This document shows positions 1-15,138 of a stretch of DNA of 64,000 bases, one piece after another; positions within the stretch are counted from its first letter, which is position 1, and each line of letters begins with the position of its first letter. The notes below the pieces were generated by a model that searched no databases, was not told the DNA's origin, and worked only from the letters and a program-made list of their open reading frames with translations. A program made the position numbers and the translations under genes. Origin of the DNA: Malurus cyaneus samueli (lineage: Eukaryota > Chordata > Aves > Passeriformes > Maluridae); NCBI GenBank assembly GCA_009741485.1, contig CM019237.1:45673443-45737442 (forward strand), given 5' to 3'.

Positions 1-32
1 AGGCTGTCACCAAGTACACCAGCTCTAAGTAG
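1..32 (+). CDS. Histone H2B, 3' end only (partial)
   Basis: The first 32 bases encode the last nine residues of H2B (AVTKYTSSK) and a TAG stop; the rest lies outside the window. The bases match the end of the intact H2B at 13619-13999, and the match continues through the 3' flank for over 1.1 kb. It is the upstream same-strand neighbour of the H3 gene. H2B pairs with H2A in the nucleosome core. Confidence 0.9.
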   Translation, partial: AVTKYTSSK

Positions 33-62
33 GACGTCTCGGGCCGTCACTATCATCCCAAA

Positions 63-78
63 GGCTCTTTTAAGAGCC
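63..78 (+). promoter_or_regulatory. Histone 3' stem-loop of the partial H2B
   Basis: A 6-bp perfect stem with a four-base TTTA-type loop (GGCTCTTTTAAGAGCC) followed by ACCCA, 31 bases after the stop. This is the SLBP-binding 3' processing element of replication-dependent histone mRNAs. A purine-rich AAAAGAG, like the U7 target (HDE), follows near 94-100. Confidence 0.95.
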
Positions 79-1027
79 ACCCATATGTTCAGTAAAAGAG
101 TCGATCACACTGTTTCCTTTCGGTGAGTGGTATTTGTTTGACACTGTTTTTTAGTTCCTGTGTTAAAACATGCTGTTAAAAGATTAGGGACAAACTGATT
201 TGTTTACGTACCCAGAAAGATTTAGGTTGTGTTGTTCTGACAGTTGTTCCCGCAGGTCTATAAAATGCATGTCTAGCCCCTATATTATTTTTTTTTAAAA
301 TTAGCTGTTAAAGCCTATTTTCTTCATTTATTGTAGTCGTTTACAGTGACAGTTTGTTGTGTCCTTTAAATATTAGTTGTCATTTTAAGTGACTTGGCCA
401 TAAGCCAAAGTAGCTTGTTTACCCGAGAAATCGAGGATTCGTCTGTGAAAATTAAAAGGCAATTAGTTTAGTGAAATCTATGTTGCCAAGCACAGCAGAT
501 GCGTAAGAGTAAAGAGAAGAGTATAATTTCATTAGTCCTAGAGATTTCATAAGGAAGGGGTGTACTTTTTATGTCTCCGACATAGTAGAAGGGTGGCAGA
601 ATTAAAAAGCCATTAAGTGACAACACAATAGGAAATTAAAAGTAAAAATAAGAGGCACTGGAGAAAAAAAAAAAGGCTGTGAAGGTGAGCGCTTTAACGA
701 ACCACATTTAGCTCAGGATGTGCGGGGAAGGCGTTTTAAGAAAACGCTTATTTTAAGGTGGATTAGATAAATCCTGGTTGACCCGGGCAGAGGTCGCGAG
801 AAAACTGCTGCGGCGCCGGAGTTAAGACTCCGCGTCTGTTGGCGGGCTGCAGCTGTGTGGGCGCTCCGGACCGCCGCTTGTCCCGCTCGGCTGGGCTGAG
901 CTGAGGGATAACAGAACAGGAAGCGCGGCGCTCGCGCGGGGGAGGGAGGGAGGGAGCTGCGGAGCGGGAAGCGACCGTGACTGTTCCGCACCCCCAACGC
1001 GCGGGATTTTCAAACCTCAGCCCGTGT

Positions 1028-1084
1028 CCAATGGCAGCCGTTCCTTGGCGCTGGCCAATCACAGCGCGATGATGGCCATAAATA
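1028..1084 (+). promoter_or_regulatory. H3 promoter (two CCAAT boxes and TATA)
   Basis: CCAAT boxes lie at 1028-1032 and 1055-1059 and an ATAAATA TATA-like box at 1078-1084, about 65 bases before the H3 start codon. They sit at the edge of a GC-rich stretch that starts near 780. The spacing is typical of an S-phase histone promoter. The same block is repeated at 14998-15054. Confidence 0.85.
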
Positions 1085-1085
1085 G

Positions 1086-1559
<474 letters not shown>

Positions 1560-1600
1560 GCTGATGGCAAAAGGAAAATTCAGACCATGGAAAACCCAAA

Positions 1601-1616
1601 GGCTCTTTTAAGAGCC
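1601..1616 (+). promoter_or_regulatory. Histone 3' stem-loop of H3
   Basis: GGCTCTTTTAAGAGCC followed by ACCACA, with a TTAAAGAGCTG element (U7/HDE-like) about a dozen bases further on. It directs non-polyadenylated 3' end formation of the H3 mRNA. Confidence 0.95.
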
Positions 1617-1639
1617 ACCACAGCATCATTAAAGAGCTG

Positions 1640-4600
1640 TGAATTACTAACCACGCGTACAAAGTTGTATTTTTTGGGGGGCTTTCTGGTCAGCAAGCTC
1701 TACCATTTCATGTAAGTACCAAACTGTTAATATAGTGTTTCAAGGGAGTTAGATCCCGATTACTAAACCGTATATTAAATGAGTTTTGCTTCGAGAAGCT
1801 TATTTAGGCTGACAAACTGCTTTTTACCTGCTTTTTCTCTACGTTTGTTTGGTATTAAAGGAAAATATTCGTCGTGTTTTTCTGTTCATAAATACCTTCT
1901 GTGCATCGTTTATGTGCTGGGTTTACTGTGTGTCCTTCCTTTAACTTCAATTTTTCAGTTCTTTATTCTCCCTACAGCAATCTTTTCTGACCCCATCTTT
2001 TTCACTCTTGGAGGGCGTGGGGGACTCGTTTTGTTTCTGAAGGCGTAAAAACTTCCCACCTTTATCGGAAAGCCTCTCTATGGAGAGTTTCCTTAGTACA
2101 TTTATCAGTCGTGGTCGTGAGCGACGTCCCGCGGATATTTTCAACCCATCTGAAGCACTACTAGTTTATTCCCAAGATAAGTATTTCTGAAAGGGGCGGG
2201 AGTGTGAGAAAGCTGTGTAGTGGAGGCAAGGATATTTTCACTGAGTCCCTTTTCCAAATGCTCGTTGCTGGTGTCTTCCGGGACCACACGCGTTACATCC
2301 TTAATGTTTCTGGCTATTCGATATGAATTACTAGAGATTTTTGGTTGTTTCCGTTTTCTCTATCATTGCCGAGTCTCCAGAAAGGATTTGTTGAAGTTAC
2401 CACAAAGTCTTTTCTAAGGAGTATCTGTATGTACTTAAAAACTTGCAAAGCTGTAATTATTTTTAAATGAAAACTCTTCCCTATTAGTCCAATTCAGTGA
2501 TTTTTGGGGACCTACCTGGAAACCAGATTTCTCCCTGACTGTAAATTCGGTTACATGTCCCCTTGCTCTCCTAGTAAATAAGTCTGTAGTTGCGTGAAAA
2601 ATGTACATTTCTATAGTTATTTCTGACTTTATGGAGCCTTTTAACATATATGTATACATACATATTTTAATACTATAGGTCGTTATATGAAATTCGAGTA
2701 GCCTGCTGTTCCGTTGAATTATTGGAAATAGTGTCCTTTTGGTTTTTTAATGCTGCAAATGAGTGTCCTTGCCTTTAAGAAGCATTTGGATTGAGTTAGA
2801 CATAGCCATCATTTAAACTAGGAAATAATGAACCACTGATAAATGCTTAGAGGAAATATTTCTCTTGGAAAGTCTAAAACTACAATACTCTTAGTTTTGT
2901 CTTAACTGCTGATAAGCCTCATTTTAAGGATATTCCTTTCTCTCAGAAACTTGGACTCTGCAGCAAAATCTGACCAATCAAATGCCTCGACACCATTTTC
3001 TTTCCTCTGTTTTTCTCACTTTCAGCCATTTTCTATTACTTAACCTCGGAGGGTTAAAAGGGAGGGGGAAGGCATCGAGAGTAGTGCTTTGGGAATTAAG
3101 AAGTCTCCGATGTGATTTATTCATCCCCCCCACATATGTTCATTGACACAGGACTTGTGTTTTTCAGAACAGATTTTTTTCTTTTTTCCAGTAGATTACT
3201 AGCGAGATTGCAGAAATGAGTTATAGTGAATGCTAACTCATTTCACTTTACTAAGACAGGCAAAGATATATTTATCTGGACCATTTTGTATATGTTTACA
3301 ATAAAAAAAATAAAACAAGTAAAATAGTTTATTCTAATAATTTATATAAAAGGTATTTGATCTCTTACATAAATCAACAGTCAGAATAGTCACATTTCAG
3401 CAGACATTTGGGTCACAAATTATATTTTGGGGTTTTTTTGCATGTTCAAGGAATTAATTTTTTTGAGGAGTGGCACAGGGAAACAGGTTTTATTTGCCTT
3501 AATCCCTTGTCATTTCCCCTCTAGTCTTTTGAAGATGTCAGACTGTTTTATTAAATCAAGTATTATTGGGATTCATTCAGAGAGAGTTGCATGCTTAAAT
3601 TGTAGAAAAACCACTAATACTTCATCAGCTGAGAAAGAATCAGATGTGTAATGCTTTTTTTTAATTATTTTTCAGAATACATATAAACCCAAAAATATAA
3701 TGTGTGAATCTGAAGTAGTCTTGGGGTGTAATAGATGGCAAAAGGGTGGCATGTAGACACAGGTGACATAGGGAATCTTGCACTAAGTCCAAGTGAGGAT
3801 AAAAGTAGAGGTTCCTGTGTTGCCAGCATTTCTGCATAGCTGCATTTTTATGCTTTTTGCAGGAGAGCCTGAGATAAAAGAATGCTGCAAAGTCAAAGCT
3901 GGATGTGAGCAGGACCATTGTGCTCAGCAGCTGAGGATCGACTGAAGAGTTGCTGTTGATAATCAAGATGCTTTTGGAAGTGATTTTAGATGGTCAGCAA
4001 TATGTTTAGTTAGGACATTCCTGCCTCTTTAGCCATTCTCTATGGATAAACTGGCTCAAATTAAAATCACTGGTTGAAAGAATGTTCTTTTTATCAGTTC
4101 AGTGGGTAAAACAGAGCTGACTTTCTGGTGAAATACTTAATTTCATCCAAATGCATAACAGGTCTGATGAAAATATCTCTCCAATATAAAAATATTTGAA
4201 TGAGTCCTCACCTCTTACTTTCTGAAAAAATCTTAACAGATACATCTATACGAAAAAGTGATATTCTCATGAATTTAATATGGTAATGTAAATGTTTTGT
4301 AAAGGCACAATACAAAAGTAAACATCTGTAAAATGTTTTCTGTGCAAGCCAGTATGCAAAGATAGGTCCTAAACATGCTTATTCATTTGCAAATCCCTTG
4401 TCTGGGCTTCACAATCTGAATCACCCGTTCGTTACAACCTTCAGTACACAAAAAGTGAAGTCTGAGTTGAGCCAGCCTGAGGACTCTTACAAGCCTGACC
4501 ATCAGGCCAACTGCATCATTGCCTCTCTCTTATCTCCCATTTTCAAGTCATGTTGTACCTTCAAGCTGGGTATAAGAATGTTTCAGATTGTAGATTATGT

Positions 4601-7600
4601 GCAAATAACACCGCAACAGTATGAACATTCATTAAGATATCTTATTATATATTATAAAGTACTTTGTCAGTTATTCTTATTATGGAATTAATTACAGTAA
4701 CCACAAGAACAGGGTCTGGCCCTATGATCCTGCTGATTGATGCACTTTTCAAAGTGAAGGTTTCCAATTTGTCTTTTATTAGTTCTCAGGTTACAGCCTG
4801 AGCTTGGTGGATCCGGAGAGTGACCACTACATCAAAAATTACCTTTCAGTCCCATATGGGCCACCCAGCACTCAAACCCCAAGTCCATTACTTGCTTCTG
4901 GTCAGTTGTGTCTTGATTTTAATTTTTGCTAAATTGCTTTTAACTGTTGTATACATGGACTTTGATTACCTCGGTTCTTGGAATTGTTTCCTTGGTCCTT
5001 CATTACCTTTTTCATTCTGCTTTGGGCTAGCTGTATTTTTGTAACATCACTTTTCTATCTAAATCTTGTCTTTATGTAGGCCCTTATGCCCTAATGCTAC
5101 AACCACTCCAACTACTAATGCAAAACCACTTATTACATCATGAGTATATGGAGAAAGAAGTACAGTTAATGGAATTTCCTGTATAAGACTGAAGCAACAC
5201 AAGAACAAAAGCTTTGTTTTCAGTGAAACTGTTACAGCAATAAAAGGCTTTAGTAATAAAAAGACAACAAACTAAAGGAACATATCGCACAAAAACAGTG
5301 CCAACCAGGTTTTAATTAAACCCATTTGCACATAAAAAATACAAGCCTAGGTGGTTGGGGGAATCAGCCCCAGTCTGTGATTACTGATTGGGATCAAAGA
5401 AACAAATCCTGCAGCTCCAGGGTTGCTGGAATGGCAAAAGACATGCCCCAGCCTTCCTCACTCCCCACTGTTTTCATCTGTGCCACCCATAGTGCCCTGA
5501 GCTTCAGTCTAAAGCTGCTTTCATATTTGACTTCAGATTCAAAGAGCCACGAGGTGTAGAGCTCCAAGGACACTGGTGCCACAAAATGCCAAGGGGAATA
5601 TGACCTTGGCCTCAACACTGCTCACTCTGCATCTGTTTCATAGAGGCCACCCATGGTGCTGGGCAGCTTGGCTCAGCCCAGGCCTGCCATTAAGGTAAGC
5701 TGTCAGTGACAAAACCCACACCTGCAGGGACTCTGGGGCTGCAAAGAGCATCCCAAGGGGAGCGTGGCACTTCTCCAACACTGCTTCCTCTACACCTTTC
5801 TCATCTGGGTCACCTGTGGTTCTTTCTCTACTTTTCATGTATTAACAGTGTTCAGTTTCAAATCTGTTTTGGTCCTTCGTGCTCTTTTACCCTTAAGCAC
5901 TGTGATATTTTTCTAGTGCATAAATGTGGAGGGTTTTTTTGTAATGGGCTTGGTCACTTGGTCTTTGCACATCAGCAAAGTCTGTACTCTGCTGTGCTGC
6001 ATCATCTGTACTCACGTGGAGGTTTAGCATAGTTAAGATATTAAAAAGCCTGATTTTATATCCTGTGTGTCCTTGTTTCTCTCTTTACATTTTATTCTTG
6101 CTCATCACAATCTGTTTCTAAAGATCTTCAATTTCATTACATGCTTTATTGATGCCATGAATATTTGATGAGTGTCCCCTTTCTCTTTGCAATGTGGATT
6201 TTTATTTTGTATGCTATTTCAAGTACAGCACCAATCCATCAGGATGGACCTGTGAAGCTGTAAAAAATTCTGGTCTGTAACAGCTTCAACTTGTAATGCC
6301 ATCCATCACTAGGGAACTAATTGATCTAGAGGGCACATAATATACTTTTCCATAGGCATTCCTTATAATCCCATGGATTTTAGGGCAATATTGTTATGAA
6401 CATAAGGATATGGAGCCTAATGCATGATGTAATAAGCATGACAAAAAAAAAAAAGAGAGGAGTGTTTCTGAAATGCAGCCATTCAGGAGCAGCCAAAAGT
6501 CAAATGTAAATCTTTGTGTGGTTTGAATGCAAGTTTGATATGCTGAGGTCTGAACATTTCCCAAATTAATTCAGACCACTTAATATCACATAAAAAGCTG
6601 GTAAGATCCCCAGCTCACCCATCCAATAAGTAGCATTTGAGAATTTCTGAATGCTTTCCTGCAGTCAACCAGCTTATTATCAAAATCATTGTCACATTGA
6701 GATTGAAAGACTTTTGAGCAACAAACAATTCAAGTTAGTTAAGTCATGAAATACAACATTAAGGAAGGTCTTTTCTTCTCCTTTTTCCTAGATGAAGAAT
6801 GGCATTGGTTGCTGAAATTGAATGTTATTTTCCTTATTTGGGCCAATTTTGATCTTCCCATCAGTTCTCCCAGGCAGAGTCATCTGACGGGTTATTGTTG
6901 TTTTCTTTTTAGGGAAAAGGAACATGTTTGGAAAAAATTAAGGTTCTTACATTGACATGGACCAGTCCAGTTCCAGGAGAGATGTGTTTAAAAGTCTAAG
7001 AGTGGTAACTATTCAGATATCAAAGAACATGGAGGAGTTGCCAATATTTGTCACTCTCAGCCTCTTTTGGTATTCTCAGTGTAGGCCAATATAACACGGA
7101 AATTTTTCCAGAACAAACATATCACCCCAACTGTAACATGCTTATGTGACTGGAGGATGACACACACATGCTAATGGATCGATCACTCCTCTGTAGAAGA
7201 CTCAAATTTAAATGTAGAAATTATACAGCAGGTTGGCTAGTGGTGCTTATGAGAAGGTGACCAACCAGAAAAGGCGAGGGCCTTGTGTTATGGAAGAATA
7301 AAAATCAAATCACTATGACACACCCCTAAATGCTGGAGTCACAATTCAAAACAGGCAGTTGCCTAAAGATGAAGAGCAACAGCAAAGTTGTCTGTTGCAA
7401 AGGGAGATAGAAAAAGCAAAAGGATAACCAGAGATACTAAAACAAGCAAACAAAGGGACAAACCCCAGCAAAACCAACCCAAATCAAAATTGTTCCATTA
7501 TTTCTGTTTGTTTGGGACAAGTAATTTGGATAAATCTATCTATCTAGCTTCTAAAACGATATCAAATTCCTTTTTGCACATGTATCTACTACACTTTTGA

Positions 7601-8560
7601 AGTGGTAAATGAGGGGAGGTAAAGAATGAGATCAATTTCTTACCCTAAAGTATGTGAGTCATTGATAAGAAAGGATGCCTGTGGCTGAGGGTATGGTTTT
7701 TTCCTTCTCTATTTCAAAGAAAATACACTAAATTATGCCAGTGAAAATGTTTTATAATGCTATGAGTTCTCAGAACATGAAGACTAAATGCCAATTAAAA
7801 CAGAAACCACACTAAAACAGAATCCCTAAAAAGATTCTTTGGGAAATTCTAATTTTCACACTTCTTGAAGATGTATTTATTTCTATGTCAGTATTGCTCT
7901 ATTAAATGTAGACTATTTATTATTACCAAAATCAATAGAAATTTGTGAAAATTTTTGCTGTTAAAAAGTAGAAAAGAAAAATGCCAAGTGGTCCCAAACG
8001 TTTTTCTAATTGTAAAATTGTGTTTAATCTCAGTATAAATTAGTTTAACAGTATCTGCGTCAGGAAGTAAAATTTATTAGTTTCTGCAATTCTGCCTTAA
8101 TCCAATAAATTTAGTAGTACCCGAACATTGATCTGTATTTTAGTGGTGACAGTTAAAAATACGAGTAGCATTCCTATTTTAAATGGAATGTGTTTAGCAA
8201 GAACATAACCCAAACACTGGGGTGAGAAACTTGTAACAGTCTTTACTTTCCATTACAGTGTGGACAAAGAACAGGTCTTCTCCAGTAGGAAGCATTCCCA
8301 GAAAATATTGTTGCAACCAGTGGGTGCTTCCTTGCAGTCTGTTCTTTTAGAATTCTTTAGGCTCTCAACATTCCTAGAATTGGTCAAAAATATGCTAGAC
8401 AGGTAAAGGTATGACAGACAAATACGTACATATTTCCATGTGTGTGCACTTATTTTGAGGGAAACGAAACAAGCCCAATAAGCAAACACAGGACACAGAA
8501 CTGTTCACGCTTTAATCCTCACGAAGGAAGTTAAAAACAAAAATAAAAGAAAAAATGTTA
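1640..8560. other. AT-rich intergenic spacer
   Basis: Seven kilobases of AT-rich DNA between H3 and the first H4. The open frames here are short and show no recognisable domain. The only structure I see is the diverged tandem repeat near 5.4-5.8 kb and short poly-A or poly-T tracts. Confidence 0.6.
5408..5830. repeat. Diverged minisatellite, about three units of ~155 bp
   Basis: Three blocks starting near 5408, 5560 and 5718 share an ordered set of words: a C-rich CAG-containing start, then GGAATGGCAAAAGACATGCC or its variants AAAATGCCAAGG and AGAGCATCCCAAGG, then a CACTG-rich part, then CATCTG and (T/C)CACC(C/T). The order and spacing suggest an old tandem repeat. No coding frame runs through all three units. 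Confidence 0.5.
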
Positions 8561-8620
8561 AAAACCTCATGGCTTGAGCGTTTCCTTCCCCTTCTATTTT
8601 AAAGAAAAAGAACTTAGTAA

Positions 8621-8658
8621 CAGAAAGAAGTTGTAGAGTATCAGAAAGAAGTTGTAGA
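8621..8658. repeat. Short direct repeat, 21-bp period
   Basis: CAGAAAGAAGTTGTAGA occurs twice, 21 bases apart, just upstream of the GC-rich promoter region of the first H4. Confidence 0.8.
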
Positions 8659-9165
8659 TCGAGAGGACAAGGTTAGCAGAAATTATATAAATCTTCCCGA
8701 GGAAAATGTCTATGCAGGCAAATGCAAACAGGCAAAAAATTATAAAGGAACACTTGAAGCGTCCAAAGCAGAAACAAACTCGGGATGGGCGGGCGGAGAA
8801 CAGCGGAAGGGCAGGGCGGGAGCGCCGGGCGAGGGCCCACATTGGTCGGATTTTGCCGCAGACCTGCGGGCAGCGGGGAAGGAAGGGGAAGGGGGTACTA
8901 CAACCCCCGCTCCTGCTACAGGAGGAGGGTCTGAGCTGCCGTAGAACTGTCACCGCGCAGCGGGACACGGCCGGGGTGGCACGGGACAGCAGCGCGGGCC
9001 GGGAGCGGGGGCGGGGCCAGGACCCGCCCGGGAGAGGCGGAGCGCGGCGCGCGCTCGCGAGAAAAGCACCGCGGCCGCGTCTCACGGGAAGCGCGTGCGG
9101 AGCCGCTCCCGCGGAGCCGGCGGGGGGCGGGGACTGGGGACGAGATTTCGCCTTCCGCCGCAGTC

Positions 9166-9558
<393 letters not shown>

Positions 9559-9595
9559 ACACGTGTTGTAAAACTTAAGTTGTTAAAAACATCAA

Positions 9596-9611
9596 GGCTC
9601 TTTTCAGAGCC
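9596..9611 (+). promoter_or_regulatory. Histone 3' stem-loop of H4
   Basis: GGCTCTTTTCAGAGCC followed by ACCCACA. The loop is TTTC, the commonest loop in animal histone mRNAs, and an AATGAGAGCTG element lies downstream. Confidence 0.95.
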
Positions 9612-9810
9612 ACCCACAATTTCACAATGAGAGCTGTTTATTGCTACAAAGTTGATAATAAGTGTAAATAGCTCCAAAGTTATTCAATGTTGTGTAGAGC
9701 AGTGTACTGAAGGTAGTGTACTCCGCTCTTTGCACGTATTACTACACAACGCTTATGAGAAAAAAAAATGAATGGTATTTGCAATTACAGCTCTGCTAAG
9801 AACGTGTGGT

Positions 9811-9826
9811 GGCTCTTAAAAGAGCC
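9811..9826 (-). promoter_or_regulatory. Histone 3' stem-loop of the minus-strand H2B
   Basis: On the minus strand this reads GGCTCTTTTAAGAGCC, 25 bases after the H2B stop, followed by ACCACA. Confidence 0.95.
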
Positions 9827-9851
9827 GTTTAGTTTATACTTTCAAATCCCT

Positions 9852-10256
<405 letters not shown>

Positions 10257-10298
10257 CTAACGGTAGCAAAACACCACAAAAAATGGCGCCTGCCCCCC

Positions 10299-10353
10299 TA
10301 TTTATAACGGCGTTATGCAAATTAGAGGATTGTAATCGTTCCATTCCTATTGG
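10299..10353 (-). promoter_or_regulatory. H2B promoter: CCAAT, octamer, TATA
   Basis: Read on the minus strand, the order is CCAAT (10349-10353), the octamer ATTTGCAT (10315-10322) and TTATAAATA (10299-10307), ending about 65 bases before the ATG. The octamer (Oct-1 site) is the hallmark of vertebrate H2B promoters. Confidence 0.9.
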
Positions 10354-10630
10354 AGTAAAAAATGCCAACGTAATTTCAGGCACTTCCGTCCTGCAACCGT
10401 TACCGCTCAGGCACTGCATTTCAGTCGTAGTTTTAGTTAAAGCAGCCCTGAAAAAAAATAACAGAAAACAAATTCCACCAAGTTGACATTTACATGCTAG
10501 CTCTCGGTATCACGACGCTTCAGTAATGAAAATGTCTTAGTATTAATCCTATTTTAAATTCTAAAAGCTGGTTTAAGCCAAATAATTCATATTCAGTAAT
10601 AAAACAGCTCTCATCGTGAAATTTGTGGGT

Positions 10631-10646
10631 GGCTCTGAAAAGAGCC
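10631..10646 (-). promoter_or_regulatory. Histone 3' stem-loop of minus-strand H4
   Basis: On the minus strand this reads GGCTCTTTTCAGAGCC followed by ACCCACA, 36 bases after the H4 stop. Confidence 0.95.
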
Positions 10647-10682
10647 TTGGTGTTTTAACAACTTTTATTTTACGACAAGGCT

Positions 10683-11000
<318 letters not shown>

Positions 11001-11050
11001 TCAGCCACACCACACAAACCACTGCACCTTCGCACTGCCCCGCGCCCCTC

Positions 11051-11080
11051 TATATTTCCAGCGGTCCGACCTGGTTGAGG
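11051..11080 (-). promoter_or_regulatory. H4 promoter: H4 element and TATA-like box
   Basis: The minus strand reads CAACCAGGTCGGACC, close to the CAACCAGGTCCG element upstream of the 9247 H4, followed by AAATATA (11051-11057), about 60 bases before the ATG. It lies at the edge of a strong CpG island reaching about 11.4 kb. Confidence 0.8.
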
Positions 11081-11399
11081 ACTGCGCCGGGGCCGGGCCG
11101 GGGCGGGCCTTTCTGCGCGCCCTTCCCCCCGCGGGCCGGAACGTTCTCTCCTTCGGTCCCCGGGGCACCGCGGCGGCTCGGGCCCCGCCCCCGGGGAGCG
11201 GCTCCCGGGGCTCTCGGTGCGGGCGGAAAGCGGAGCTCCGCTGCCCGCGGGGCTGCAGCAAAACCCGGCCAACGGCGGCCGCGGGGCCGGGAGAGCCGCG
11301 TTCCGCCCGCGCTTTGCCGCCGCCATGGCGCTGCGCCCCAACAAAGGACCCGGCCGGGCAGGGGAGAGAGTGGGCGCCGTGGTCTTGTTACTACAGTAG

Positions 11400-13380
11400 T
11401 TGCGTCTTTTTCCACCGAGAGCTGAGAAAGGGGACTAATGTGCTACGCTTCTTTTTTTTTTTTTTTTTTTTCCTGTGAGGCGCGGAGCCACTTTAAATTT
11501 TCGCCATAAGGAAATCCTTTTTCATGTCCCATGTCCGTGACTTAATTATCTCTCAGCTTCGTTTTCTTTATTGGACTGAAGTGTTGACGAAGGAGCTGAT
11601 GTATGTCTCTTGCTGCTGCTATACCCTTGAAAAAAAATTATGCTGTTTCATGTGCTTTTAAAAGTGGCACGTGTTCAGTCATTTTCATGGTCTCAGTATT
11701 TATTGATACCTACTGAATTATTTCTTTGGCTGTAATTTTTTTCTTAATACTGCTTTTTGAACACAATACAATTTTTAAAAAATTTACTGTACTTCTACAG
11801 CTGCATCCATTTGAATGAGTTGCATCATCTTAGTCATCTTTAGTAGTTTCAATTTTTCATATATTTGGGAGTTTTTAAGATATGCATGGTTGAGTTTCTT
11901 CCCTTTTTTATTCTTTTCTTTCATCTTGTTGTTTTTTTAAGTATGCTTTTTTTGCTGTTGAAATGTGACACATATATTTAATGTTTTTCCAATGAGTTAT
12001 AAGGTCTTCAGATGATGACAACACTCAACAATTTACAAACCTAGAAAACTTGCTGCTATGGGTGACAAGGTATGAAGCACATCAGAGGATTATGCTTAAA
12101 ATTTCAGTCTCAACAACTCAAAGATCTATAGTAGCTACCTGCAGCCTTGCAACTCAGCTTCTCAAATGTTATTCTACGGTTCATTGTGGACTTAAAAAAA
12201 AATTTCAAATAGTAACAACCACTTGACAGATGTGACTCATCAATACTAGATCTGTAATTTTCCCTAATGCTATGTGCTAAGTGTCTTGATGGCCAAGTTA
12301 TTTAACTTTTCCTGTGAGCTCTTAATTCTTTTCTCTGTGTTGCCCATGGAAAATGACAACATACTAAAATGAAATAATGTTCAGAAATGAATCTCAATCT
12401 CCAACATTTATCCCCATTCTGCATGGGCTGCAGCAGGGCTGCAGTGAGAGGGCAGATATTAGAACAGAGCTACAGAACAACTGAGGTAGCATTAAACTGA
12501 TCTGTTCAACTCTTTTGCCTCCACAGTTTAGGTGAAAAGTACAGCAGAAGCACTTTGAAGCAAGCCTCCCTCACTGAGGAAAAACATTGAACCCTTTTTT
12601 TGTCTGCTTCCCTTCAGACACTGCTATTTTGGACATAGGCTGGACATTTCTGTGGATCTATCCCCCCACTCAGCAGGGTAGAAATGTAAAAAGAGCAGAA
12701 GCAAGACCAGCTTGGTAGTGGAAGACCGCTTTTTTCACTTGTGCCAGAATGGTAGCATAGGCCTTTGGAAGAAACTGTTCTCCTTGGATACCAGCTAAGT
12801 CCAGACTTTGAATAGGCTTTCAAAGGGAAATAGTATCATGTTTTCTTCTTATGTAATGAAGCCTTATTAACAAGAAAACAGCTTGATATTCTGGTTCACA
12901 ATAAATTCGAAGTGCAGAATAAAATCCACGTTTAATTTCTAGGGTTATCATGGTTTTGACTTAAACACATCCATCCAGTATTTATTTTCTCTCAAAAGAA
13001 ATCCCGTAATTTCATGTTATAAATTAAATCAGAACCTCTATATCATTCAAACTGATGAAAAAAGGCCATGCTCTATGGGCCAAAACGATTACTTTCAAAC
13101 ACGATTCCCGAGTCTCTGTATCCTTCTTGGTTGTATCTTCTTCCCTTTTCCATTTGTCTTGCAGCTGCTGCAAATGCAAACCCGCCCACACACCATGCAG
13201 GTATGCTTCTCCTTCTGGGAAAAAAAAAACAAAAAAAAAACCAAAAAAAATAGCAGAATCCCTCACAAGTTGTTTGATTTTCTTTTTGTTTTTTTCCCGG
13301 AGGAATGCCGATAACTACATTTTGTTGGTCGGGGGTGATCGGGCCAGGCAGCAGCAGCCGAGCTCCCGCACCGAACGCAG
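11400..13380. other. AT-rich spacer between H4 and H2B
   Basis: No coding sequence is recognisable. There are poly-T (near 11450) and poly-A tracts (near 13220). The whole spacer recurs almost unchanged at 16250-18170, and the copy differs mainly by small indels in GC-rich or homopolymer runs. Confidence 0.7.
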
Positions 13381-13400
13381 GCATTGAAAGAGCTCATTCT

Positions 13401-13560
13401 GATTGGCTGATTGCATTCGGATTATTGACCAATCCCAGCTTGGTGTTTAAAAAGCACCAATAGCAAAGCGCTCCGCGCGAGATGTGACGTCACTATGCCT
13501 GTTGTCCAATGGAAGCGGTGATTTCTGATACCCGAGATTTGCATAAGGCCTCTATAAATA
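13401..13560 (+). promoter_or_regulatory. H2B promoter: CCAAT boxes, CRE, octamer, TATA
   Basis: Inverted and direct CCAAT boxes near 13401-13462 and at 13506-13510, a perfect palindromic CRE (TGACGTCA, 13485-13492), the octamer ATTTGCAT (13537-13544) and TATAAATA (13553-13560). The TATA is about 60 bases before the ATG. The CCAAT boxes in both orientations resemble a divergent H2A/H2B promoter, but no H2A lies on the other side. Confidence 0.9.
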
Positions 13561-13594
13561 GGGGAGTGATCGCATAATCCGCCATCCGCTGTGA

Positions 13595-15113
<1,519 letters not shown>

Positions 15114-15138
15114 NNNNNNNNNNNNNNNNNNNNNNNNN
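15114..15138. other. Assembly gap of 25 N
   Basis: Exactly 25 N, which looks like a fixed-size scaffolding gap. On its left the sequence stops in an H3 5' leader. On its right it resumes in sequence that already occurs at 10326. The two contig ends do not represent contiguous DNA. Confidence 0.98.

Noticed and set aside
13024..13387. Open frames near 13.0-13.4 kb that could be a divergent H2A partner
   Set aside because: None resembles H2A on either strand. They run through poly-A tracts and differ between the two copies of the region.
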